Position numbers and translations under genes: made by a program
Shown here: piece by piece, positions 1-11,236 of the stretch
Numbering within the stretch: the first letter of the stretch is position 1
How the letters are laid out: the number at the start of each line of letters is the position of its first letter
DNA from: Dipteronia dyeriana
Taxonomy: Eukaryota; Streptophyta; Magnoliopsida; Sapindales; Sapindaceae
Assembly (NCBI GenBank): GCA_032871835.1
Contig: CM065300.1
Location: 65,607,192 to 65,671,191, forward strand
Length of the DNA: 64,000 bases
Direction of reading: 5' to 3'
The notes under the pieces: model-generated
Told to the model about the DNA's origin: nothing
Databases searched by the model: none
What the model saw: the letters and a program-made list of their open reading frames with translations, nothing else

Positions 1-146
1 CATGCACGTTATTCTTACACCCACGATCACTCTTGTTCAAAACGATCCTAGGTATTCAAGGTATCTACCCCGGCCACCACTTCCACGGTAGTGGTCTCGT
101 GGGTGTTAACTGGAATTCCTCACCCCGAGTGAATTTTCCATTAACA
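1..146 (+). mobile_element. 3' end of the 5' LTR of gypsy-A
   Basis: This matches 11091-11236 base for base apart from about 16 substitutions. It ends TTAACA, the inverse of the TGTTAA that starts the 3' LTR copy at 10072, which supports the boundary at 146. The promoter part of this LTR is upstream of the window. Confidence 0.9.
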
Positions 147-151
147 CTTTC

Positions 152-170
152 TAGCGTCTTCTGTGGGGAC
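152..170 (+). other. Primer-binding-site-like sequence of gypsy-A
   Basis: A few bases after the LTR end comes TAGCGTCTTCTGTGGGGAC. It resembles the TGGCGCCGTCTGTGGGGA-type site common in plant Tat elements, with several C-to-T or G-to-A changes. Inference from position and resemblance. Confidence 0.55.
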
Positions 171-218
171 CCCACACTGTTATTTTTACATTTACAAGTC
201 TGCTATTTTACAGTGACT

Positions 219-2100
219 ATGAGGCTTCGCTCCTCTCAAGGACTTCCCGAGACCTCAGGACATCAGTCTGCCCCTCGACCATGAAAGGACAGAAAAAGGG
301 AAAGAAGTCCAAGCACCACAAGCCAGCCTCACGTCAGCCAGACATGGAGCGGGCTCCCACCCCTCTAACGGTGAACCAAGCTATGATTAACTAGCATGCA
401 ACAACTATCTTGAAGAACGTCTGCCTTCTTCTAGCTATTGAAGGAATTGATCCTCAAATGACAAATCTTGGAACCCGAGGAGAGGCTAGCAGACCCGTTA
501 CCCTGCAACTTGCCTTCGATCGGCTGGGGCCCCCTCCATCGATCCCTACCTACAATAGGACAAGGCCTACAACTTTCGTCTGAGACAGGCTAGAACCCAT
601 GCTCCCAGTCCCTGATAGGCCGACCTACTACTAACCCAGGCAAGTCAAGTTAAGTCAGCATTAGATGCCCCGCCAAGGGCACCTCGCATGCCCTTTCGAT
701 AGATGATTTCCAGAAAAGAACCTCGAGCTGAGGCTGGTAGTAGCCAATGAAATGCACACCCGGAGCCCACCCTTGAAGAGGATAAAGTGGAAGTATCCAG
801 CTCAACAGAGAGATCTGACAGTGAGAGCTCCGAGGTTGATATCAAGAAGCACGGAAATAAGCGACTGGGGGACCAGCTAGCTAAAATACAGAAGGAGATT
901 CAACAATTGAAAAAAGAAAAAGGTAAGGAGGTAAAAAAGAACCCCTGAGTGAGATGAACTCTCCCTTTACCAGAAGGATTCGGTAAGCGAAACTCCCACC
1001 AAAATTTTAGATGTCTTCAGATAAGTTCTCTGGCACGGAAGACCCTTTGAGCCACTTAAAAAGTTTCGTCTAGAAAATGGAGGTCCAAAACATAACCAGG
1101 GCCGCCATGTGTCGGATGTTCCCTACCACTTTGACATACTATGCCAAAACCTGATTCAGAAAATTACCCGCTGGAAGTGTGAACTCCTTCACGAAACTAT
1201 CAACGGATTTCTGCTCACAATTCCAAAGTGTCAAACCCAGATCAAAGAATCCCATCCATCTGTAATACGTGATTCAGGAAAGAGGAGAAACCCTCCGGGC
1301 TTATATGGAGCGGTTCCACAAGGAGGTTATTCAAATGGGAGTCTTCATAGAGAAGAAGACCCTAGCCAACTTTCGTAGAAATCTGTGGGCAGGAAAGCTA
1401 TTCCGATCATTCGCCAAGCACACTCCAAAAACCTATCAAGAAGCATACGATCGGGCTCTGGAGCAGATAGAGATTGAGGAACATTTAAAAGTCAAGATGG
1501 AGCATGACGACATGAGAGCGAAAAAAAGCCAAAAGAAGGAAGCACCTAGGCTGGTACCGATTCAGATGATTCATAACAAATCCCTTAACAGGTCGACATA
1601 CTATCCACCCTCATTTTAACCTCAACGAGATCGATTTCCAGTAAGGAAAACTCCTCCCCGGGTTTTCTCTCATCTAAAAGAGGTAGCTCTCACAACTGAG
1701 ATAAGAGGGGGTTCGACCATTATACCCCACTGAATGTATCCCGGGAAACAATCTACCTCACCATCCGATATAAAGGGTTGATGAGGAAGTCGGCACCAAT
1801 GAAAGTGTCAGTCAATGCCAGGCACCGGTACAAGTACTGCGACTTCCATGAAGACACCGGACATAATACATCAGAGTATTACAGCCTATGCAACTAGATA
1901 GGGGCTCTGGTAAGGAGAGGATGCTTGGTAGAGTTCCTAAAACAAGTCAGAGACAACATCCAGACAGGGAAGGATGTGCAAGCGGAGATCCAGGAAGATA
2001 AGGAGAAGCGAAGAGGTAAACAGAAGGATTTGATGCAGCAAATCCAAGTCATCCATACCATCAATGGAGGTCCCACCTTGGCTGGATCCTTCAATAATGC
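219..2100 (+). pseudogene. gag remnant of gypsy-A
   Basis: A decayed gag region read in several plus frames. A basic leader starts near the ATG at 219. An acidic then coiled, lysine-rich stretch (KIQKEIQQLKKEKGKEVKK) lies at about 870-945. The core capsid part runs from about 1015 to 1540 and includes IQERGETLRAYMERFHKEV near 1265 and the region FAKHTPKTYQEAYDRALEQ near 1410. This pattern matches the Retrotrans_gag family of plant gypsy elements, whose product packages the element RNA in cytoplasmic particles. Stops and frameshifts split it into pieces (for example a stop after 1617). Downstream, at 1800-1900, a segment encodes the HxxxxHNTSEY-type motif often seen after gag in Tat elements. 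It cannot make a full product. Confidence 0.8.
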
Positions 2101-2212
2101 CTGAAAGAACCACGCGAGGAAGATTCCTCACGTGGAGGAAGGTCGAAGCATTTTTAAGCTGGAACAGAGCACTGCTTGCACTTCTCAGTCGACTTAGATT
2201 ATCTTTTTCGAG

Positions 2213-2640
2213 GTGGATACCTACAACACTGTTCAACCCCACGACGATTCGTTAGTGGTCACAGTACAGATCGCTAATTGCGAGGTCCATCATGTGCTTA
2301 TAGATTCCGGCAACAATGTGGATGTCCTCTTCAAAGATACTTTGGAGAAACTTAACCTGAAGCAATGGTGTTATAATAGTTGTACGACTCCTTTGTATGG
2401 TTTCACAGGTGACTCTGTCATGCCAGTGGCATCGAAGATACTCCCCGTGATCGTATGAACTGTACTTCTCCAACAAAATGTAATGACATACTTCGTTGTA
2501 GTTGACCTTCCAATGGCCTACAATGCAATACTAGAAAGGCCATTCCTATCAGCCATCAAGAGAGTCTTGTCAGTCTACCATAACACCTTGAAGTTTTAGT
2601 CGGGAACTAAGTAGGCGAGGTACGTGGTGACCAACTAGTT
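2213..2640 (+). pseudogene. gypsy-A aspartic protease domain
   Basis: The translation contains VLIDSGNNVDVLF (about 2296-2334), the D-S-G active-site motif of retropepsins. It is followed by an YGFTGDSV segment and, after a frame break near 2456, by VDLPMAYNAILERPFL-like sequence (about 2500-2550). The protease would cut the gag-pol polyprotein. It lies between gag and RT as expected for gypsy elements. In-frame stops at 2456 and nearby show that it is dead. Confidence 0.82.
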
Positions 2641-2841
2641 GCCAGAAAATATTATACGGTCTATTCTAACCCGACAGTACTTGCAAGACAATTCTCACAA
2701 GTGTCAACAATCCAAAACTAGGAAGTATCAATGATGAACCAGAAGGATTCAGAGCCTACTGATCATCTAGAAAGTGATTCCTAGATCACGAAAGAAGAAG
2801 AGCGATGAAGAGAATGGGCCAATGGATAACCTGTTGACAAG

Positions 2842-4300
2842 TTGAAAGAAGTCCAGGTTAAAGAAAATGACCCGACCAAAGTGGTGAAGATCGGGGCTAC
2901 ACTCGAAGCTAGGTTAAAAGAGGTATTGATCAAGTTGCTACGGGAGTTTAACAACATTTTTGCATGGAGCCATGATGAGATGCCAGGGATCCCCTTGTCT
3001 TTGGCATCCCACAGGTTGGCGATCGATCCCACCATTAAACCTGTCAAACAAAAGAGGCGACATTTCAATACAGAGAGGAACGCCGCAATCTAGAAGGAGG
3101 TTGACAAGTTGATCAAGGTCGGTTTTATTAGGGAAGCCCGATATCTCGACTAGCTCGCCAATGTGGTAATGGTCACTAAGGCAAATGGGAAATGGTGAAT
3201 GTGTGTCAACTACACTGATCTCAATTGAGCATGCCCGAAGGATAGTTTTCCTCTCCCAAAAATCGATCAACTAGTTGACTTCACAGCAGGAAACAAGCTC
3301 TTGAGCTTTATGGACGCATTCTCGGGGTATAACCAGATTATGATGTTCCCCGCCAACCAGGACAAGACCAGCTTCGTCACCGGGCAAGGTCTATACTGCT
3401 ACAAGGAGATGTCGTTCGGGCTTAAGAATGCAAGAGCTATATACCAGCGGCTGGTCAATCAACTGTTCAAGCCCGAAATTGGAATGTTGATGGGAAGTAT
3501 ACATCGATGACATGATCACCAAGTCACAAACCGCAGAAGAGCATCATAAAAACCTTCGCAGAACCTTTCTGATCTTGAGGGAAAACCAGATGCACCTGAA
3601 CCCCTCCAAATATGAATTTGGGGTAACTGCGGGAAAGTTCTTAGGCTTTATGGTCAATGAGAGAGGTATTGAGGCTAATATGGAAAAACTCAGAGCCATC
3701 CTAGACCTGGATTCTCTGACTTCACTGAAGCAGGTGCATGTCCTGACATGTAGTATTGCAGCTCTTAATCGGTTCATCTCTCGTTCCATAAATAAGTGTC
3801 TCCCTTTCTTCAGAATCATCAAACAAAGGAAGAACATGAAATGGGATCAGAAAAGTGAGCAGGCTTTTTGAGCTTTAAAGGAGTACCGGGCTAGCCCACC
3901 GCTGTTAGTCAAACTGATCTCTAGTGAGGAGCTCTAGATATACCTGGCTGTTTCTGAAACAGCAGTGAGCGGGGCTTTGGTCAAGGAGTGTGAAGATAAA
4001 GTGCAGCGACCCATTTACTATGTGAGCCATGCGTTGACCAAGTCAGAGAAAAACTATAGCCTCCTAGAGAAGCTCGCTTTAGCCCTAATCACCTCAACTA
4101 GGAAGTTACGGCTTTACTTCCAAGCTCACTCGGTTGCGGTGGTAAAGGATCAACCCCTCCGCCAATTCCTGCAGATGCCGAATATATCTAGAAGGTTCAT
4201 TTTGTGGGCCTTAGAGCTTTCTTAGTTCGATTTGAAGTACAAGGCCAAAACTGCGATCAAAGCCCAAGCTTTAGCAGACTTCGTGGTGGAATTCTCAACA
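2842..4300 (+). pseudogene. gypsy-A reverse transcriptase and RNase H
   Basis: This region encodes the RT fingers and palm followed by the retroviral-type RNase H. Motifs visible are FAWSHDEMPGI (about 2958), ACPKDSFPLPKID (3228), the FMDAFSGYNQI block (3307), FGLKNARAIYQRL (3415) and the active-site box as YIDD at 3500-3511. The thumb and connection follow (FLGFMVNERGIEAN, about 3640), then RNase H with RPIYYVSHALTKSEKNYS near 4008 and LVVKDQPL-like sequence near 4140. A frameshift near 3490-3495 precedes the YIDD box. Stops at 3091, 3151, 3196 and 3226 fall where Gln, Trp, Arg and Arg are normally conserved, which suggests C-to-T decay. Confidence 0.92.
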
Positions 4301-4379
4301 CTCCAAAGCTAAGGGACTTCCGTAGTATTAGATCTAGCTACTGAGAAGCTCGACGAGCCAAACAGTCTCCCGAAATATT

Positions 4380-4730
4380 GCAAAACGTAGATCCTCTACA
4401 TTGATGGAGCTTTCGGACAAACTGGGGGAGGAATCAGTATAGTTTTGATAGATCCGGACAGGACTGAAATCTACCATTGCTTCAGATTCGAGTTCAAGGC
4501 TACCAACAATGAGGCAGAGTATGAAGCGCTCATGACAGGGATGAAAGTAGCCATTGAGCTTAGAACCGGTTATCTACATGTTAAAAGTGATTCATTACTA
4601 ATAGTCAATCAAGTTTTCGGGGTATACCAGGCAAAGAGAGATAACATGATTGCCTACTTGAAGCAAGTTCAGCAGCTCAAGCATAAATTCAAGAGATTCA
4701 AGATCGATCAAGTACCTCAACAATAGAATC
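4380..4730 (+). pseudogene. Second RNase H domain of gypsy-A
   Basis: A second RNase H-like domain follows the first after a short linker. Visible motifs are ILYIDGAFGQTGGGISIVL (about 4391-4447), FKATNNEAEYEALMTGM (4495-4545) and VKSDSLLIVNQVFG (4580-4620). They supply the D, E and D of the RNase H fold. An extra RNase H of this archaeal/plant type after the usual one is characteristic of the Tat group within chromovirus-free gypsy elements. A stop at 4388 precedes the domain. Confidence 0.85.
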
Positions 4731-4959
4731 GTCGAGCAGATGTTTGGCCAAGATAGCTGCGAATGGAGGTTAGGCCTTACCAAAGAGAGTTCATCTTCAA
4801 GTGATTTCCCAACCAAGTATAACAGTGAGTGGAGAAATATGTCCTGTAGAGAGGCAGCCATGCTGGATGGATCCCATAGTTGCTTACCTCTAGGAAGGGA
4901 AGCTCCTAGAAGAGCCCGTCCAAGCCCGAAAAATCAAAAGAGCTTCGGTCAGATATTGC

Positions 4960-6115
4960 CTAAAGGGTGGGTACCTCTACAAAAGAGGTAAGTCCCTTCC
5001 TTTCCTTCGATGCTTGCATCCCGATGATGCTAGATGGACACTAAAAGAGGTTAATGCTGGGAACTGTGGAAATCATATTGGTGGCGAGGCTCTGGCCTAC
5101 CAGGTGCTTCATATGGGTTACTATTGGCCGACTATCCACCAGAATGCAAAAGGGTTCGTCCAATCTTGTGGGCCATACCGAAGGACCTCAAACCTAAGTC
5201 ATCTACCTTATGAATGACTATCCTCGATCAGTTCACAGTACCTGTTTAACATATGGTGGGTTGACCTGATCGGACCGCTTTCCTATAGCCCCTGGACAAG
5301 CAAAGCATGCTATCATCATGATTACTTTACCCGGTGGGTCGAGGCAGACCCTCTTTCCCAAATCTCAGAAGAAAATACTACCAAGTTCATCAAGACGAAT
5401 GTGGTATGCAGGTTCGGTACCCCGCTGGTCATAGTTACTGACTTGGGAAAACAGTTTGATAATACAAGGTTCAAAGATTATTGCGAGAGGTTAGGTATCG
5501 ACCTTCAGTTTACGTCGGTAGCTCATCCGCAAACCAATGGCTTGGTTGAGGCAACTAACAAAACCATTAAGAAACTTTTAAAAACGAAGCTGCAACAAAA
5601 GAAGGGAAAATGGGTTGAAGAACTTCCCAAGGTTCTTTGGGACTATCGGACCACGAGAAGAACAACAACCGAGGAAACACCTTAGTCTCTAGCCTTTGGG
5701 GTTGAAGCCGTCCTCCCTATGGAATATAAGTTGACCTCGTTCAGTGTACAACATTTTAAACCAGAAAGCAACGAGGTCAAGCTCCGAGCTAGTCTAGACC
5801 TCTTGGAAGAAAAATAGGAACATGTGGCAAAAAAGGTGGCAGTCTACCAGAGCAAGATTGCGAGGTATTTTTGACAAAAGAGTGAAGGTCAGGAGCTTCA
5901 AAGAAGGGGATTTGGTCCTTATAAAAGTTACACAGAATACCAGGGTGAGGTCAAACAGGGTTCTAGGACCCGATTAGGAAGGTCCGTATTTGATCAAGGT
6001 GGTAATTCAAAATGAGGCTTACAAGCTAGAAGACATGGATGGTCAACTCATTGATCACACCTGGAATACAGACCATTTAAGGAGATTCTATCCTTATGAC
6101 AGGGGATTCCTGTAG
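4960..6115 (+). pseudogene. gypsy-A integrase
   Basis: The N-terminal zinc-binding part is visible at 5014-5180: H and H in the ALKEVNAG/HIGG region and C-x2-C eroded to SCGPYRRT. The catalytic core shows TDLGKQFDNTRF (5431) and HPQTNGLVEATNKTIKKLL (5524), giving the second Asp and the Glu of the DDE triad. A C-terminal GPY/F-like segment runs from about 5885 to 6095. Integrase would insert the cDNA copy into the genome. The first Asp region near 5260-5330 is disturbed by frameshifts, and stops at 5683 and 5816 interrupt the frame. No chromodomain is seen. Confidence 0.9.
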
Positions 6116-6310
6116 CAGGCTACCTTCCTTTAGATATTAATAAGTTAGAAAAAAGAAAAAAAAACGTACTTCATTTCAGCCATCAATAAAGTCTGCTATT
6201 TTTCTTTCCATCTCCAATTGCGTTATGCATTTCCCACGAATGAAACTCGCCTTAATCGTCATGAGCCAGGGAAAGCTAGATTGCTTCCTTAGTACCCTGT
6301 TCTGGAATAG

Positions 6311-6690
6311 TCCTACTAGGAGGATCACCATAATATGTCGACAGTGATCACCTCAAGACCTGGGACTGGTTGGGGAAGCTCCCTTACCATCCCTGCTGCC
6401 TCGCCCGTGCACCACCCCCTGCCAAGAAAGGTCTGAGTATAAGAACATAGTTACCATCCAGATCTCGAGACCAGGATAGCTAGCTAAGCCTTCCTATTGC
6501 ATTGGTCGGGTGACCTCCCACAAGAAGAGTCTGAGTATAAGAGCATAGTTACCATCCAGATCTCAAGATACCCTGGTCTAGACCAGTCCTACCAGGAGGA
6601 TCGCCATAATATGTTGACAATAATCGCCTTGAGACCAGGATAGCTGTCAAGCCTTTCTGATGCCTTAGTCGGGCTATAGCCCCCGAGGTG
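6311..6690 (+). repeat. Interleaved direct repeats in the gypsy-A 3' spacer
   Basis: Three blocks each occur twice. TCCTACTAGGAGGATCACC at 6311 recurs at 6587, the GTCTGAGTATAAGA block at 6431 recurs at 6529, and the CCAGGATAGCT block with the following GTCGGG at 6471 recurs at 6635. The spacing differs for each block, so the region is an interleaved repeat rather than a clean tandem array. Variable repeats between pol and the 3' LTR are known for Tat elements. Confidence 0.8.
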
Positions 6691-7144
6691 GACTTGGGTT
6701 TTGAAAGCTGCAAGCTAGCCAAAAATCATAGAAGGGGACTACTCACTGGAGTCATTGAGCTATAAGTTTCTATTATGAGCTGAGAGCTCGGGCAAGTTAT
6801 CTACTTATACACTAAAAAGAAGTTGGATATCTCTTTATTTTTATCAAATTCGATTAAGTCAAGTTATTTGGAAGTCACGTCTAGGTCAGGATCATGAATG
6901 AAACAAGGAGACACCAAGCAAGTCAAAGTTTGTTGAAGCAAGCATGAAATGAATCTTAAGTAAGTTTTCATTGATAATATGGGAGCATATCCCCCTGTAA
7001 GGCTACAATCATCAAGCAGGGAACCCAACCCCCGGTTCCTGGCTATAAAAAAAAATGATAACGATGCTAACTAAGCTGGGCGTGAGTAAAGCGGGGTGCC
7101 CACCCCCTTTCGGGGCGACAATAGCGAGTTGTAAACAAATAGTA

Positions 7145-9677
7145 TTAGGTTTCAGTTCCCTCCAGTTTTCCTCCGACCGTTCCTCCTCCCTGGTGGTCAT
7201 CGTCCCCTGCTCCTCCATTCTGTGGTTGCTCATTTTGGTTGACCATTTCTGCTACCCCTTCCTCCGGAGGGTCCCCGATTGCCTGCTGTTTAACTAGGTC
7301 TTCCTCCAAGACCTTATTAACCACCACCATTACCTCTGGTGGGATGACCGTATCAAGAAAGGTAGCCATTGACTCCATCCTGTTCTTCCCCACCTTAGGC
7401 TCTTCTCTAGAAGACTCTTCAGGGTGGTCCTAGGATTCTGGTTAGCCTCTTTCGAGCTCTGTAAAGGATTCTCCGGGATCTGATGCTGGGAAGATTGGAA
7501 TAAGAGGGGGAAGATCTTGCATGGTTGGTTGTTTCCTTGCTTCGGCCCCACTAGAAAGACCTGTTCCATCACTTTTGGTGCGAGACATCTCTGCAGCCTT
7601 GGTCATAATTTCCTCCCTGTCCTAGTCGACGATACTGGAGAGGTCAAAGGGAAGGGGGAGGGCTTCTACAACCTAGAAGGAGGTATAGAAATACACGTTG
7701 CTATATGAGGTGTCCATCTCGACCTTCTGTTTGGCCACTAGGGCATACAGACTCTGGTTTTCAATATCCAGCATTTTGGCTTCTGCCTTCTAGGAATTCC
7801 TTCACTCAGCCCGACTCTCAGTCCGAAGGGATTCTAGGTCAAGGGACCGCTTCAGCCTTTCATTGTCGCACTGAAGATTGGAAAGATCATTCTCCATCTC
7901 TTTCTTGTTGGATGTCATCTCCTAAACCAGAGCTTGAGCTCGTTCAAACAACCTCATGGCCTTCCCAGCTTCGGCCTCAACTATTATAGCACGATCACGG
8001 ATGGAGGCTACTTGGTGGCCAATAGCGACGTTGAATTTAAAGGCCTATATGATATGAAGCCACGGTTAGACACTGCCCAAGCTAACGAACCATAAATAAA
8101 AGAGTAAGAAAAAATAACCTTGGCCAGAAGAGTGGACCTCTTAGTAAGCAAGACGTCCATGGGCATTGAAGCCATCATAGAGCTTACCACCCGGGCAAGA
8201 CTCGATGAATCGTTCCAAGACCTTGTCTTGCCCCACCGAGCTCGATTGATGGTGGGAGCGGGCAAGGGGAACCTCTAGAACACCAACCTCGGGGCCGCCG
8301 AAGCTTGAGGAGCTTAGAGCATAGATGAAGTGGTAGAGACATCGGGTAAGGAAACCATAGGAACATCAACAGTATCAGTAGCAACAGTAGGAATAGAGAG
8401 ACTAGAGGTGATTGAATTAACAGACTGGGAAGAGGAATTCGCCTGGTTTAGCACCCTCGAAGCTCATGACGAGAGGACGACCATCCTAGACCGTGGCTGG
8501 GAGGGAAACAGAGTAGGAATGGCCACAGTCCCAGCAGGAGGAGTTGAAGAAACCCCTCATTCTTGTCTAGCAGAAGGAGGAGGAGTGCGGTCTTGCCCGA
8601 GCTGCCGGGCTTCATGGGAAGCTGAAACAACAATAAAAACTATTAAAAGGAGAAGAGAAAATAAGAGAAACGTCAGAACCAAGCTAACCAGTGAAACAAA
8701 ACTAAGTGGTTTAGGGTTACTAACGAGGAATAACATCAGATTTGCAGGTATTGATGCACCCTACAAGAGTCGAAGGGGTCGGCAGTTGGGAACTTCAGGT
8801 TCAGATAACTCCTAACAAGTATGACCTTCAACACGACTTCAGATTCAGTGGGTAAGAAATCCCGATCCCATGATGGTTTGTCGTTGAAAGCCGTGGGAAC
8901 CGCGAAATCATGCCTGCTAATGAAAATCGAGCTTCCCCAATCATCCCTCGCTAGGATCCATTCCTCTTTCTAAGATGGATCCTTATTTGAAGTGTCAGAA
9001 ATGATAAAATTAAGTTTGTTCTTAGCCTTCGCATAAAACTGACCTCTAGAAACTCCGGCCAGGTTCCCGATTTGAAAGAAGTAGGCCAACTCCTCTACTC
9101 CGAGCTCCCTGGCGACCTTACTCAGCTCGCACTGTTCCCTTCACAGCACGAGAAAGCCAATCAGATGTAAGGCACTGAGATCCCGTCGAAGGGTAGGATG
9201 GAAAGAAAGCCTAACCCCATTCTAGAGAGCTGCTACATGGATGGAAAACACACCCTTAGACGGATTGAAGACGTCGTAATTTCTGTGAAGTACTGTGAGG
9301 GAGAAGCTGTCAGGAATACCGTATTTGGACCTCAGATGATCAATCAACTTTGGGTCAATGGTGGAGTCTGGAATGACCTTGTAATCATAAAGAAGAGGCC
9401 TCACCCGAGAAGGACCGGCGACCGTGACTTGACCCCTCCCAGCAGCGTTGTCCCTGTCTTCTTTGTCGGAATCCTCATCAACCAAGTTTAGGGGGCAATC
9501 TGGTTGGTTAGTAAACCTAGTTCCCATGGCCACATTCCTATTTGACCGGTGATGTCACGGGTTTCAGGAAGAATCGTCACCGTTGAGGTCTCTCCGAGCC
9601 TGTTTCCTAATGGCAAGGCTGGAAACTTCTTCACCATCGACCAAGGAATCGATAGAGTCATGACTGACTTTCGACAT
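7145..9677 (-). pseudogene. Antisense ORF of Tat element (Transposase_28-like, PF04195 type)
   Basis: Read on the minus strand from an ATG at 9677. One frame from there carries NLVDEDSDKED (about 9480), then HLRSKYGIPDSFSL (about 9340) and GVFSIHVAAL (about 9250). After two stops come RLSFHPTLRRDLSALHLIGF and AYFFQIGNLAGVSRGQFY (about 9200-9030). This resembles the so-called putative gypsy-type transposon domain found in antisense ORFs of plant Tat elements. The C-terminal half (about 7150-7960) is charged and coiled-coil-like and ends in EGTET at the stop at 7145. The function of these antisense ORFs is not established. At least six in-frame stops make it a pseudogene, and a middle part at about 8300-8800 is hard to follow and may include an intron. 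Confidence 0.75.
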
Positions 9678-10056
9678 AATGGAACAAGTTTTGGAGGTAG
9701 AGAAATAAGAGACAGAGGTGTGGCTGAGGAAGGTAGCAAAAGATAAGGTTTTTTCTTCTTGAAAATTTGAAATTTAAAAAGAAAGCGTGAAGAAGGCGGT
9801 GAAACGATTGGGTATAAATAGAAGCGAAGGAAGCAATTATGTCGATGAAATCTTCAGAAAGATTGCCTTGAAACGCGGGATTGGCTGTAATGCATCCGAA
9901 TTGTTTCGGGGAGTACACCGAACTATGCTCGCCGCATCACTCGAGCAATTAATGAGAAGATTTCCTTTGAGATTTTAGGTAACTATAAAGGAGGGAAAAT
10001 TTTCCAATTAAAATAGGAAATCTTACTTTAACCCCAACTCAGTCACCGGTGTTCAA

Positions 10057-10071
10057 GTCAAAGGGGACTTC
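10057..10071 (+). other. Polypurine tract of gypsy-A
   Basis: The sequence CAAAGGGGACTTC lies directly before the TGTTAATAACC start of the 3' LTR. The purine run AAAGGGGA next to a TG is the expected plus-strand primer site. Confidence 0.65.
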
Positions 10072-11236
10072 TGTTAATAACCAAATTTGGTTAGGGACCA
10101 AAGAGAAATTTTCCACTCTCCTAGCCCGGATCTAGGCCCGAGTTTACCTATCATTGAACCTCAGGTTCTGGGGGCAAGCCACGAAGCCACCCTGTAGAAG
10201 CGAGGAAAGGTCATCAAGCTCTAGAACCATCAGGGGTGGAGCCCGACATGATCAGATCGAGCTCTTTACACCGAAGTTAGAATTTAAGGAAAGCCTGATG
10301 CATAGCTATCCGGGCTCTCCGAGATCGAAACTATCTCATAACTTTCCCAGAAGCCCGCCATCCTCTTATGACATAAAAAGACATCATGTTCAGGCTGCAA
10401 CATCGTTCTGCTTCGCTAAAGGAAGTTTTGAACCTATCCGGACAAGAAGGAGAGACCCTACCTGAGCCTCGCTACCATAAAAGGGTGCATACGAAGCTAT
10501 CTCCTGCTCCAAGAGACCTGGAAAGGTTCGACCAAGCTTCTAGTACCAAGTTCGGGGCATGGATATATCACACCATATGAAGCAGCGAACACCGTACTCG
10601 ACGACCTCCATGAAGAATCACGCCATGAATACACACAAGGTCATATCTACACTCCAACGAGCATTAAAACACTGCATACGTGTAAGGCAAGAGATTGAGT
10701 CCAAAGAGGAATCTCCACCAAAGATATTCTCAAATCCGTTATTAATTCGAAGTCAATGACTTTCAAATAAAATATCCCGCTTGATAAGAAGGGAATGGAT
10801 TCACAGAATCACGGCAGGAGATTCATAAGTTTAAACTACTCGGACCGTGCATAAATCGGGCCAAGCATAATCAGAATGGGGGATCAATAACTGATTGAAC
10901 AAGTGATATAGAAAAAGAGAGAGACTTCAGCCTAAATTCTGTATCAGAACACGACCATCGTTATTTTCTACTTCTCAACAAGAACGAATTCACCATCTCC
11001 ATTGGTTTGCCAAGTATTTAGGTTACCCATTAGAGTGTTGTAATCCCAATCTCAATAATAAAATAAAGTTATCATTGTCTATAACATTCGCATGCACGTT
11101 ATTCTTACACCCACGATCACTCTTGTTTAAAATGATCCTAGGTACCCAAGGTATCTACCTCGACCACCACCTCTGCGACAGTGGTCTCGAGGGTGTTAAA
11201 TGGAATTCCTCACCCCGAACGAATTTTCCATTATCA
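10072..11236 (+). mobile_element. 3' LTR of gypsy-A (1165 bp)
   Basis: It starts TGTTAA after a polypurine tract and ends TTATCA; the 5' copy ends TTAACA, the exact inverse of the start. A TATA-like box CCATAAAAGGG lies at 10475-10485 and a poly(A) signal cluster AATAATAAAATAAA at 11055-11068. Its last 146 bases match window bases 1-146. Small plus-strand reading frames in it have no recognisable product. Confidence 0.85.

Larger units (their letters stand above)
1..11236 (+). mobile_element. Ty3/gypsy element, Tat lineage (gypsy-A), 5' end outside window
   Basis: The first 146 bases repeat at 11091-11236, so the window opens inside the 5' LTR of an element whose 3' LTR ends at 11236. Between the LTRs, in order, are a PBS-like site, gag, protease, RT, RNase H, a second RNase H, integrase, a repeat-rich spacer, a long antisense ORF, a polypurine tract and the 3' LTR. 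A second RNase H plus an antisense ORF before the 3' LTR is typical of the Tat lineage. I count about 16 differences over the 146 shared LTR bases (around 11 percent), so the insertion is old. The 5' end and the left target duplication are outside the window, so the target duplication cannot be checked. Confidence 0.93.

Noticed and set aside
8330..8815. A 161-codon plus-strand frame in gypsy-A
   Set aside because: It lies opposite the antisense ORF and shows no domain; probably a shadow of that ORF or its intron.
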